In this document: in pieces, positions 7,221 through 15,647 of the stretch
Numbering within the stretch: position 1 is the first letter of the stretch
Layout of the letters: every line of letters begins with the position of its first letter
Source of the DNA: Dokdonella_A sp046347015
Lineage (GTDB): Bacteria > Pseudomonadota > Gammaproteobacteria > Xanthomonadales > Rhodanobacteraceae
Assembly: GCA_046347015.1 (NCBI GenBank)
Contig: JAXMHA010000018.1
Coordinates: 1 to 53,967 of the forward strand
Direction of reading: 5' to 3'
DNA length: 53,967 bases
Made by a program: the position numbers and the translations under genes
The notes under the pieces: generated by a model
Told to the model about the DNA's origin: nothing
Database searches by the model: none
Seen by the model: the letters and a program-made list of their open reading frames with translations, nothing else

Positions 7221-8165
7221 TCACGGGCGGCGGGCCAGCTCCGGGTTTTCCTTCGTCACCGCCATCAGGTCCTTCTTCGACACGCCGGTCCAGTACAGGA
7301 TCGGGTTGGCGAAGAAGATCGACGACAGCGTGCCGATGATGATGCCGATGATCATCGTGATCGCGAAGCCGTGCACGGCGGGGCCGCCGAACAGCGCCAG
7401 CGCGATCATCGTGACGCCGGTGAACAACGACGTGATGATGGTCCGCGACAGCGTGTTGTTGATCGCGCGGTTCAGGATCTCGTACGGCTCGGCTTTGCGG
7501 GTGGCGCGGAACAGCTCGCGCACGCGATCGAACACGACGACCTTGTCGTTGATCGAGTAGCCGACCACCGCCAGCACCGACGCCAGCACCGTCATGTCGA
7601 ACTCGCGCTGGGTCAGCGCGAAGTAGCCGACCGTCAGCAACGTGTCGTGGATTTCACTCAGGATCGCGGCAATGGCGAAGCGCTTCTCGAAGCGCACGCC
7701 AATGTAGATCATGATGCCGATGATGACGAAGATCACGGCGACGACGCCGTTGCTCTTCAGCTCCGCGCCGACCTCGGGCCCGACGAAGTCATGGCGCTTG
7801 ACGGTCACGTCCGGGCGCGCCGCCTTCAACGCGGCCAGCACGTCGCTCGCGATCTTGTCCGACTTCTGGTTGGTTTCGCCGTGCTGCGGCTGCAGCCGGA
7901 TCTGCACCTCGCGCGTGCCGCCGAGGCTCTGCACCACCGCGTTGTGGAACCCGCCCGCCGCCAGCGCGGTGCGCACGTCCCCGATCTCGATCGGCCTGTC
8001 GTAGCCGACCTCGACGACGACGCCACCGGTGAAGTCGAGCGCGTAGTTGAGGCCGCGCGTCAGGATCATCGTGACCGACAGGATCACCAGCACCGCGGAA
8101 ATCGTGATGCTGACCTTGCGCCAGCGCAGGAAATCGATGTTGCTGTGCGGATTGAAGATTTCCAT
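7221..8165 (-). CDS. secF: Protein translocase subunit SecF
   Basis: SecF works with SecD as a proton-driven motor that pulls exported proteins from SecYEG on the periplasmic side. The 314-residue protein has six predicted helices, the DFTGG motif (residues 44-48) after helix 1, a periplasmic domain up to about residue 130, and the helix segment VVGYSINDKVVVFDRVRE typical of SecF. It begins three bases after the secD stop. The C-terminal helix and tail are of normal length. Confidence 0.97.
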   Translation of the reverse strand: MEIFNPHSNIDFLRWRKVSITISAVLVILSVTMILTRGLNYALDFTGGVVVEVGYDRPIEIGDVRTALAAGGFHNAVVQSLGGTREVQIRLQPQHGETNQKSDKIASDVLAALKAARPDVTVKRHDFVGPEVGAELKSNGVVAVIFVIIGIMIYIGVRFEKRFAIAAILSEIHDTLLTVGYFALTQREFDMTVLASVLAVVGYSINDKVVVFDRVRELFRATRKAEPYEILNRAINNTLSRTIITSLFTGVTMIALALFGGPAVHGFAITMIIGIIIGTLSSIFFANPILYWTGVSKKDLMAVTKENPELARRP

Positions 8166-8168
8166 GGC

Positions 8169-10079
8169 TCAGGTCGCTCCGGCCGGTCGGGCATGGCCGC
8201 CGCCGACCGACAGCCCCTTGAGCTTGCGGCCGGCGTGCAGCAGGTTCGTGATCGCGTGGGTGACCGTCACCGACGTGAACATGGACGTCAGGATGCCGAT
8301 GAACAGCGTGATGCCGAAGCCCTTGATCGGGCCGGAACCGAGCGTCATCAGCGCCAGCGCCGCGAGCAGGTGGGTGACGTTGGCGTCCAGGATCGTGGCC
8401 CACGCCTTCTCGTAGCCGGCGCGGATCGCGGCCAGCGGCGTCGACCCGTTGCGCAACTCCTCGCGCACGCGCTCGCAGATCAGCACGTTCGAGTCGATCG
8501 CCATGCCGAGCGTCAGCACGATGCCGGCGATGCCCGGCATCGTCAGCGTGACGCCGATCGCCGACATGATCGCGAGCAGCAGCACGAGGTTGAAGAACAG
8601 CGCGATGTCGGCGACGATCCCGAACAGGTGGTAGTACAGCGCGGCGCACACCAGCACCGACGCCAGGCCGAGCAGCACCGCGCGCACACCCTTGCGGATG
8701 TTGTCCTGGCCGAGCGTCGGGCCGACCACGCGTTCCTCGACGATGTCGACCGGTGCCGCCAGCGAGCCGGACCGCAACAGCAGCGCGAGGTCCGACGCCT
8801 CCTTGTTGCTGGCAAGGCCCGAGGTTTCGAAGCGGTTCGAGAACACGCCGCGGATCACCGCCGCGTTGATCACCTCTTCGGTGACCTTGGCGGAGCGCAC
8901 TTCCTTGCCGTCGACGATCTTGGTCTCGGGCGTGCGTTCGATGTAGACGACGCCCATCCGCTTGCCGACGTTCTGCGTCGTGAACTCGAGCATCTTGCGG
9001 CCGCCGGTCGCGTTCAGCACGACCGAGACGGCCGGCGTGCCGTTCTGCGGATCGGGCGCGCTCGACGCATCGACCAGCTCGTCGCCACTGGCGATGATCT
9101 TCTTCTTCAGCACGATCGGGATCTTCTGCCCGTTCGGGCCACGCTCGCGCATGTAGTACAGCCGGTCGTCCGGCGGCACCTGGCCGGTGCGCTCGGCTTC
9201 GAACGCGTCGGCGTTCTCGTCGACGGCGTGGTATTCGAGGGTAGCCGTCGCGCCGAGGATCTTCTTCGCCTCGGCCGTGTCCTGCACGCCCGGGAGCTCG
9301 ACGACGATCCGCGATTCGCCCTGCTGCTGGATCACCGGTTCGGAAACCCCGAGCGCGTTGATGCGGTTGCGCAGGGTCGCGACGTTCTGCCGGATCGTGT
9401 TCTGCGAGACTTCGGTCAGCCGTTCGGGCTTCACCTTGACGTCGAGCGTCCACACGTCGCCCGTCGTCGTGCCATTGGCAACGGTGACGTCCGGGATGCC
9501 GGTCGCGATCTTCGTGTACGCGGCGTCGCGATCGGCCGAGCTGCGCAGGCTGACGACGATGCCCTGCGCACCGCGGTCGACCGACTGGTAGCGGATCTTG
9601 TCGTTGCGCAACAGGTCGCGGATGTCGTCGGCGTAGCGCTGCTGCTGCTTCTCGAGCACGCCCTTGTCGTCGACCTGCATCAGGAAGTGCACGCCACCCT
9701 GCAGGTCGAGGCCGAGCGGCATCGCGTTGGCACCGATCATGTGCAGCCAGTGCGGCACGGTCGACGCGAGGTTCAGCGCGACGACATACTGGTCGCCAAG
9801 CGTCGTCTTCAGCACGTCGGCGGCCTTGGCCTGCACGTCGACGTTGTCGACCCGGACCAGCATCCGGCCGTCGCCCATGTCGATCCGGTCGATCGGGATC
9901 TTCGCCTTGGCGAGCGCGTCCTTGACCTTGGTCTCGAGGGCGGCGTCGACCGGCTCGGCGTGCGCGGCCGAAATCTGCACGGCCGGCTGCTGCACGAACA
10001 CGTTCGGAATGCCGTACAGCAGGCCGAAAAGCAGGACCAGCGCGACCAGCGCGTACTTCCAGCGGGGAAAATCGTTCAT
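8169..10079 (-). CDS. secD: Protein translocase subunit SecD
   Basis: SecD is the large partner of SecF. The 636 residues comprise an N-terminal helix (about 8-24), a long periplasmic P1 domain with the DLQGG signature at 125-129, and a C-terminal five-helix RND-like membrane part. The segment GMAIDSNVLICERVREE, with the conserved aspartate used in proton transfer, lies in that part. It follows yajC by 46 bases and precedes secF by three, the standard yajC-secD-secF order. Confidence 0.97.
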   Translation of the reverse strand: MNDFPRWKYALVALVLLFGLLYGIPNVFVQQPAVQISAAHAEPVDAALETKVKDALAKAKIPIDRIDMGDGRMLVRVDNVDVQAKAADVLKTTLGDQYVVALNLASTVPHWLHMIGANAMPLGLDLQGGVHFLMQVDDKGVLEKQQQRYADDIRDLLRNDKIRYQSVDRGAQGIVVSLRSSADRDAAYTKIATGIPDVTVANGTTTGDVWTLDVKVKPERLTEVSQNTIRQNVATLRNRINALGVSEPVIQQQGESRIVVELPGVQDTAEAKKILGATATLEYHAVDENADAFEAERTGQVPPDDRLYYMRERGPNGQKIPIVLKKKIIASGDELVDASSAPDPQNGTPAVSVVLNATGGRKMLEFTTQNVGKRMGVVYIERTPETKIVDGKEVRSAKVTEEVINAAVIRGVFSNRFETSGLASNKEASDLALLLRSGSLAAPVDIVEERVVGPTLGQDNIRKGVRAVLLGLASVLVCAALYYHLFGIVADIALFFNLVLLLAIMSAIGVTLTMPGIAGIVLTLGMAIDSNVLICERVREELRNGSTPLAAIRAGYEKAWATILDANVTHLLAALALMTLGSGPIKGFGITLFIGILTSMFTSVTVTHAITNLLHAGRKLKGLSVGGGHARPAGAT

Positions 10080-10125
10080 TCGGGGTATCCGTTGCGGCGG
10101 CCCGCGAGCGCGGCCACCCGGGGCC

Positions 10126-10461
10126 TTACTGCATCGCCTTCAGCGTGCCCTTCGGCAACACCGCGGACACCGCCTGCTTCTGCAACCGCACGGTCACCTT
10201 GTCGGCGATCTCGAGCATGACGTAGTGATCGGACAGCGACGTCACCCGGCCGGCGATGCCGCCGCCCGTCAACACCTCGTCGCCCACCGTGAGAGCCGCG
10301 ATCATCTGTTTTTGTTCCTTGGCGCGCTTCATCTGCGGCCGGATCAGCATGAAATAGAAGATGCCGAACAGGATGATCAGCGGCAGGAAGGAAATCAGCG
10401 GGTTGCCTGCCGCCGGCTGGCCCGCCGCCTGCGCATGGGCACTGGCGATGAGGAAGTCCAT
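10126..10461 (-). CDS. yajC: Sec translocon accessory protein YajC
   Basis: YajC is a single-helix inner membrane protein that associates with SecDF. The 111-residue protein has a short Ala/Gly-rich N-terminus, one helix at about residues 22-40 followed by the RPQMKRAKE segment typical of the family, and a cytoplasmic domain with LTVGDEVLTGGGIAGRV. It lies between tgt and secD, the common gammaproteobacterial arrangement. Confidence 0.96.
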   Translation of the reverse strand: MDFLIASAHAQAAGQPAAGNPLISFLPLIILFGIFYFMLIRPQMKRAKEQKQMIAALTVGDEVLTGGGIAGRVTSLSDHYVMLEIADKVTVRLQKQAVSAVLPKGTLKAMQ

Positions 10462-10570
10462 CGATTCTCCCGGGATTCGTGGCTGGACGGCCGCAACCGG
10501 CGCGTCGAAAAAGGCCGCGAATTATGACACAGCGGCCGGCGGGATGCCGCCCGCGCCGACCGCCCGGCGG

Positions 10571-11701
10571 TCACCGCAAGTCAGGCATCGCGTCGTCGCC
10601 CGCGGCCTCGGCCGCGCGCGCGGTGGCGTACCGCGCAAAGCCGCCCGCCGCGATCGCCGCGCGGATCTCCGCCATCAGCGTCAGGTAATGGTGCAGGTTG
10701 TGGATCGTCGCGAGCTGGCACCCGAGGATCTCGCCGCAACGGTCGAGGTGGCGCAGGTACGCCCGCGAGAAACCGTTGGCGCAGGTGTGGCACGCGCAGC
10801 CCTCCTCGATGGGCCGCGCGTCGTCCGCGAAGCGCGCATTGCGGATGCGCAGCGTGCCGTGCCGCGTGAACAGGAACCCGTTGCGCGCGTTGCGGGTTGG
10901 CAGCACGCAGTCGAACAGGTCGATGCCTCGCCCGACCGCGGCGAGGATGTCGACCGGGCGCCCGACCCCCATCAGGTATCTCGGCCGTTCCGCCGGCAAC
11001 AGCGGGACAGCGGCATCGAGCACGCGGTTGCGCTCGCCTTCCGGCTCGCCGACGGCGAGGCCGCCGACCGCGTAGCCGTCGAAGCCGATGGCCGCGAGGC
11101 CGTCGACCGAACGCCGCCGCAGGTCGTCGTACACGCCGCCCTGCACGATGCCGAACAGCGCGTTTGGATTGCCGCCCTCGTCGAACGCGCGCCGCGACCG
11201 GGCGGCCCAGCGCAGGCTGAGCTCCATCGATCCACGCGCCACGTCCTCGGCCGCCGGGAACGGCGTGCACTCGTCGAACGCCATCACGACGTCCGAGCCG
11301 AGCACGGCCTGGATCCGCATCGACTCCTCCGGCGACAGGAATACGCGCGCACCGTCGACCGGTGATGCGAACGCCACGCCCTCTTCGGTGATCTTGCGCC
11401 GCGCCGCGAGGCTGAAGACCTGGAAGCCGCCGGAGTCGGTCAGGATCGGACCGTCCCAACCCATGAAGCGGTGCAGGCCACCACACGCACGCAGCGTGTC
11501 GAGACCGGGGCGCAGGAACAGGTGGAAGGTGTTGCCGAGCACGATTTCGGCGCCGACCTCGCGCAAGTCGCGCGGCCGCATGGCCTTGACGGTGCCGTAG
11601 GTGCCGACCGGCATGAAGGCCGGGGTCTCGACCGTCCCGCGCGCGAACGCGAGCCGCCCGCAGCGGGCGGCGCCATCGGTCGCGAGCACGTCGAACCGCA
11701 T
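10571..11701 (-). CDS. tgt: tRNA-guanine transglycosylase
   Basis: Tgt exchanges guanine 34 for the queuosine precursor preQ1 in tRNAs with GUN anticodons. Key residues are all present: D89 in TDSGGFQVFSL, D264 in DLFDCVLPTR (the nucleophile), and the zinc ligands C302, C304, C307 and H334. The length of 376 residues is typical. It is upstream of yajC-secD-secF, as in many gammaproteobacteria. queA, often directly upstream, is not here; a DUF2007 gene takes that place. Confidence 0.97.
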   Translation of the reverse strand: MRFDVLATDGAARCGRLAFARGTVETPAFMPVGTYGTVKAMRPRDLREVGAEIVLGNTFHLFLRPGLDTLRACGGLHRFMGWDGPILTDSGGFQVFSLAARRKITEEGVAFASPVDGARVFLSPEESMRIQAVLGSDVVMAFDECTPFPAAEDVARGSMELSLRWAARSRRAFDEGGNPNALFGIVQGGVYDDLRRRSVDGLAAIGFDGYAVGGLAVGEPEGERNRVLDAAVPLLPAERPRYLMGVGRPVDILAAVGRGIDLFDCVLPTRNARNGFLFTRHGTLRIRNARFADDARPIEEGCACHTCANGFSRAYLRHLDRCGEILGCQLATIHNLHHYLTLMAEIRAAIAAGGFARYATARAAEAAGDDAMPDLR

Positions 11702-11737
11702 CGTTGCCGGGTTTTACCTGGGCTCGCCGCCAGCCGC

Positions 11738-12001
11738 TCAGGCGGTTCGCGGCACGGGACGCACCGGCGCGGGGACCGGGTGACGATCGGCGCGATCTTC
11801 GTTGAACTGCCGGACCACGGGGACCGCGCGCTCGACGTCGTCCGGCGCTACCATCACCGAGACGTAGTCCCAGGCCGGCAATTGGCCGATCCCGCCGGTC
11901 AGGTACGAACCGCTGACGAATGCGCGGATGCCGGCACCTTCGAGCGCGTCCTTCACCAGTTGGGCGTCGATGACGTTCTCGGCGCGATAGACGATCTGCA
12001 T
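11738..12001 (-). CDS. DUF2007 family protein
   Basis: An 87-residue protein whose first 65 residues match the DUF2007 pattern: MQIVYRAENVIDAQLVKDAL, then a GIRAFVSGSYL strand, and VSVMVAPDDVERA. These domains are described as putative signal-transducing proteins related to PII-like ferredoxin folds, with no established ligand. The last 20 residues are Pro/Arg-rich and probably disordered. It lies 36 bases upstream of tgt on the same strand and may share its transcript. Confidence 0.8.
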   Translation of the reverse strand: MQIVYRAENVIDAQLVKDALEGAGIRAFVSGSYLTGGIGQLPAWDYVSVMVAPDDVERAVPVVRQFNEDRADRHPVPAPVRPVPRTA

Positions 12002-12150
12002 GAATGTACCTCGCGGACCACGCTAGCTGATGCGCCTATCGCGCGCAATCGAAAGGCGGTTTATGATCGGCGCCGAAGGGTGGGAGCCGCGGACTGCCGC
12101 TGGACGGGTCCGCTGCTGCCGGAATACGATCTCGACAGAGGATCACCGGC

Positions 12151-12453
12151 ATGGCGCTGAACGTACCAGACGACGAGCTCGCCGAGAAGATTTCGGCCTG
12201 CCTGCTGGAGCTGCTGGCCCAACATGGGCCGGAGCGCAACATTTGCCCGAGCCAGGCCGCACGCGTTGCGGCGTTGCGCCTCGGCTGCGGGTGGCGCGAG
12301 CTGATGCGCCCGGTGCGGACGGTCGCGGCGGCGCTGGCCGACATTGGCGCGATCGAAGCGGTGCAGCACGGCGCCGTCATCGACATCGCGCAGGCGCGCG
12401 GTCCCGTCCGCCTGCGCCTGCGGTCCCTGCAGAACCAGCGCGAAGCCGCCTGA
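12151..12453 (+). CDS. DUF3253 family protein
   Basis: A 100-residue protein resembling DUF3253: a leading helix, the segment NICPSQAARVAA (residues 31-42), GWRELMRPVRTVAAALADIGAIE, and the closing ARGPVRLRL. The pattern looks like a winged-helix fold, but no function is established for the family. It is divergent from the DUF2007 gene. A TATGAT hexamer at 12062-12067 may be its -10 element. The acyltransferase gene starts 31 bases downstream. Confidence 0.75.
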   Translation: MALNVPDDELAEKISACLLELLAQHGPERNICPSQAARVAALRLGCGWRELMRPVRTVAAALADIGAIEAVQHGAVIDIAQARGPVRLRLRSLQNQREAA

Positions 12454-12484
12454 CGCGTTCCGGCTTCCCGGCCAGCGGCAGTTG

Positions 12485-13756
12485 ATGGCCGACTCGACAC
12501 CCGCCATGCCGGCCGCCGATCGGGTCGGCGAACTCCCGGCCCTGACCGGCTTGCGCGGATTCGCCGCGTTGTGGGTCCTCCTGTTCCACGTTTCGGCCTT
12601 GTCGGGCGCCGCGCCCTCCCTGCTGCCCGCATGGCCCGCCGCGGGCAACGTGCTGACCGGATTCGCGCACCTCGGCTGGGCGGGCGTCGACCTCTTCTTC
12701 GCATTGTCCGCATTCCTGTTGACGCTGCCGTTCGCCGGCTGGCGGCTGCGCGGAGGGCGCCAACCCCGCATCGGCCTCTACCTGCTGCGCCGCGTGCTGC
12801 GGATCTATCCGGCGTATCTCGCCGAACTCGCGATCCTGCTCGCGCTGGCCGCGGTCCTCGGCATTGGCCGGACGATCGATCCAGCGGCGTTCCTCGCCCA
12901 CCTCGTGTTCTGGTTCAACATCGGCAGCCACTGGATCCCGCCGCTGGTCGGCGCGTGGTTCACGCTGCCGATCGAGTTCTGGTTTTACCTGATCCTGCCG
13001 CTGCTGGCTTTCGGGCTCGACCGCAGGCGATGGCCGTGGCTCCTCGTCGGCGCACTCGCGGTGACCTTCGCCTATCGCTTCTGGGCGTTCCACGCGACCG
13101 CGGCCTTGCCGGTACCGGTGCGCGTCGTCGTCATCGAGCGCCTGCCGGGGCGGCTCGACGAATTCGTGCTCGGCATGCTCGGCGCGGCGTTGTTCGTCGC
13201 GTGGAACCTTCGTCGCTTGCCGGCGCGGTGGCTGGCGGCGATCTTCTGGCTCGGCGTCGCCGGTTTCACGGCGTGCTGCCTCGCCATCCTCGCGGTGGCC
13301 GAGCAGTACTGGAACGGCCACTGGCTGCTGTTCGCCTGGCATCCGCCGGCAGCCGCCGCGATCACGGCGATCCTCGTCGCGGCGGCGGCAGGCGCGGCGC
13401 CTGCCCGGGTCCTGTTCGGCAACCGCGCGATGCGCTGGTTCGGCGAAGGCAGTTTCGGAACGTACCTCTGGCACATGCCGATCATCGGCTGGCTGCTGCC
13501 GCTGATCCCGGACACGCTGCCGCCCGTCGCGCGCTTCTGGATCCTGCTGCTGCCTGCCTTCGTGCTGTCGACCCTGGCGGGGTACCTGTCGAACGTGTTG
13601 ATCGAGCGCCCGTTCCTGCGCCTTGGCCGCCCGGCGTCGCAGCATCCCGGTTTCGAAACCGAATTGCCGCGCGCCGCGGAACCCGCCGGTGCGGAACCCC
13701 GGGTTGCTAGACTCACCGACCCGACAGCACTGCCCCCGCGCAGCACCGACGCATGA
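12485..13756 (+). CDS. Membrane acyltransferase, OafA/YrhL type
   Basis: An integral membrane acyltransferase (Acyl_transf_3 fold) of 423 residues with about ten helices. These enzymes transfer acetyl or other acyl groups from the cytoplasm to surface sugars. Family marks are LTGLRGFAALWVLLFHVSAL near residues 20-39, with H36 as the conserved helix-1 histidine, and LGWAGVDLFFALSAFLLT near residues 60-77. The C-terminal 40 residues are soluble, Pro/Ala-rich and variable, and the last codon overlaps the start of glnS in an ATGA. The acceptor sugar is unknown; no polysaccharide genes are nearby. Confidence 0.87.
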   Translation: MADSTPAMPAADRVGELPALTGLRGFAALWVLLFHVSALSGAAPSLLPAWPAAGNVLTGFAHLGWAGVDLFFALSAFLLTLPFAGWRLRGGRQPRIGLYLLRRVLRIYPAYLAELAILLALAAVLGIGRTIDPAAFLAHLVFWFNIGSHWIPPLVGAWFTLPIEFWFYLILPLLAFGLDRRRWPWLLVGALAVTFAYRFWAFHATAALPVPVRVVVIERLPGRLDEFVLGMLGAALFVAWNLRRLPARWLAAIFWLGVAGFTACCLAILAVAEQYWNGHWLLFAWHPPAAAAITAILVAAAAGAAPARVLFGNRAMRWFGEGSFGTYLWHMPIIGWLLPLIPDTLPPVARFWILLLPAFVLSTLAGYLSNVLIERPFLRLGRPASQHPGFETELPRAAEPAGAEPRVARLTDPTALPPRSTDA

Positions 13757-15477
13757 CCGAACCCGCCGTTGCGAACAACTTCATCCGCCAGATCGTCGCC
13801 GACGACCACGCCGCGGGCCGCCACGGCGGCACGGTGCGCACGCGGTTTCCCCCGGAGCCCAACGGTTACCTGCACATTGGGCACGCGAAGGCGATCTGCC
13901 TCGACTTCGGCATCGCGAGGGAGTTCGGGGGCACCTGCAACCTTCGGTTCGACGACACCAATCCAGGCAAGGAGGACGAGGCTTATGTCCGCGCGATCCG
14001 CGATGACGTGCATTGGCTCGGGTTCGAGTGGCACGAATTGCACCACGCGTCGGACTACTTCGAGATCCTGTACCTCGGCGCCGAGAAGCTGGTACGCGAC
14101 GGCCACGCGTATGTCTGCGACCTCAGCGCCGACGAGGTCCGCGCCTACCGCGGCACGTTGACCGAGCCGGGACGCGACTCGCCGTACCGCGGCCGCGGCG
14201 TCGACGAAAACCTCGACCTGCTGCGCCGGATGCGGGCCGGCGAATTCGCCGACGGCACCCGCACGCTGCGCGCGAAGATCGACATGGCTTCGCCGAACCT
14301 CAACCTGCGCGATCCGGCCATCTACCGAATCCGCCGCATGACGCACCAGAACACCGGTGACGCCTGGTGCATCTACCCGATGTACGACTACGCACACCCG
14401 GTGTCCGATGCCGTCGAAGGGATCACGCACTCGTTCTGCACGCTCGAGTTCGAAGACCACCGGCCGCTGTACGACTGGTTCCTCGACCGGCTCGACCTGC
14501 CACACAGCCCGGAGTTCGCCGAGCCGATGCGCCGCGCGGGCCTGACCCACCCGGCGAGCAAGCCGCAGCAGATCGAGTTCGCGCGCGGGAACCTCGACTT
14601 CACCGTGATGAGCAAGCGCAAGCTCGTCGCGCTGGTCGAGGATGGACTCGTCGACGGCTGGGACGACCCACGCCTGCCGACGCTGGCGGGCGTGCGCCGC
14701 CGCGGGTTTCCGCCAGCGGCGATCCGCACGTTCTGGGAGCGCGCTGGCGTGTCGAAGCAGAACTCGGTCATCGAGTTCGGCGTGCTCGAGGCCGTCGTCC
14801 GCGAAACGCTCGATGCCTCGGCGCCGCGACGAATGGCGGTGCTCGCTCCGTTGCCCATCGTCATCACCAACCTCGACGCGGGCCACGCGCAGACACTGGC
14901 GCTGTCCAACCACCCGAAGGATGCGGGCCTCGGTACGCGCGAGGTCCCGTTCTCGCGCGAACTCCTGATCGAACGCGACGATTTCGCCGAAGTGCCGCCG
15001 AAAGGGTTCCACCGGCTCGTGCCGGGCGGCGAGGTGCGGTTGCGCGGCGTCGGCATCGTGCGCTGCGAGGAGGTCGTGAAGGACGCCGCCGGCACCGTCA
15101 CCGAATTGCGCGTCTCGCTCGATCCGGCATCGCGCCCCGGCCAGCCGGGCGCGGACCGCAAGGTCAAGGGTACGATCCATTGGGTCGACGCGCACACTGC
15201 GGTCGACGCGGAAGTCCGCATCTACGACCGGCTGTTCGCGGTGCCCGATCCCGACGACACCACCGGCGGCAAGACCTATACCGACCACCTGAACCCGGCC
15301 TCCAAACGCATCATCCGCGGGCGGCTCGAGCGGACCCTGCGCGACGCGCAACCGGGTGACACCTTCCAGTTCGAGCGGCTCGGCTACTTCGTCGCCGATG
15401 CCCGCGACCATGCACCGGCCTCCCCGGTGTTCAACCGGGTCGTCGCGCTGCGCGATGCGTGGGGTGGCGGCAGGTAG
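13753..15477 (+). CDS. glnS: Glutaminyl-tRNA synthetase
   Basis: This class I synthetase charges tRNA-Gln with glutamine. The 574-residue protein shows PPEPNGYLHIGHAKA with HIGH at residues 41-44, the KMSKS-equivalent VMSKRKL near residue 285, and the C-terminal beta-barrel anticodon-binding region. The length and lack of a YqeY-like extension match the gammaproteobacterial form. The start ATG overlaps the acyltransferase stop. A TAGACT hexamer about 43 bases upstream, inside the acyltransferase tail, could be a dedicated -10 element, so glnS need not depend on the upstream gene. Confidence 0.97.
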   Translation: MTEPAVANNFIRQIVADDHAAGRHGGTVRTRFPPEPNGYLHIGHAKAICLDFGIAREFGGTCNLRFDDTNPGKEDEAYVRAIRDDVHWLGFEWHELHHASDYFEILYLGAEKLVRDGHAYVCDLSADEVRAYRGTLTEPGRDSPYRGRGVDENLDLLRRMRAGEFADGTRTLRAKIDMASPNLNLRDPAIYRIRRMTHQNTGDAWCIYPMYDYAHPVSDAVEGITHSFCTLEFEDHRPLYDWFLDRLDLPHSPEFAEPMRRAGLTHPASKPQQIEFARGNLDFTVMSKRKLVALVEDGLVDGWDDPRLPTLAGVRRRGFPPAAIRTFWERAGVSKQNSVIEFGVLEAVVRETLDASAPRRMAVLAPLPIVITNLDAGHAQTLALSNHPKDAGLGTREVPFSRELLIERDDFAEVPPKGFHRLVPGGEVRLRGVGIVRCEEVVKDAAGTVTELRVSLDPASRPGQPGADRKVKGTIHWVDAHTAVDAEVRIYDRLFAVPDPDDTTGGKTYTDHLNPASKRIIRGRLERTLRDAQPGDTFQFERLGYFVADARDHAPASPVFNRVVALRDAWGGGR

Positions 15478-15647
15478 CACCCCTCGCCGCCCGCAGGCCA
15501 CCGCCAGGCGCCAGTCCCGAGGCCATCCCGGAGCGCAAGCCCGGTTCGGCGAAACGTTGCCCGTCTTCGCGTAATCCTTGGCTCCGGACGCCGTATGTGC
15601 AACACATGCAGCGGAATCGTTCCGTTGCGACACCGGGGAATCCCACC

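Noticed and set aside
7371..10220. 949-codon plus-strand frame opposite secD and secF
   Set aside because: Composition is almost entirely R, H, D, V, A and Q, the typical antisense shadow; secD and secF are unmistakable on the other strand.
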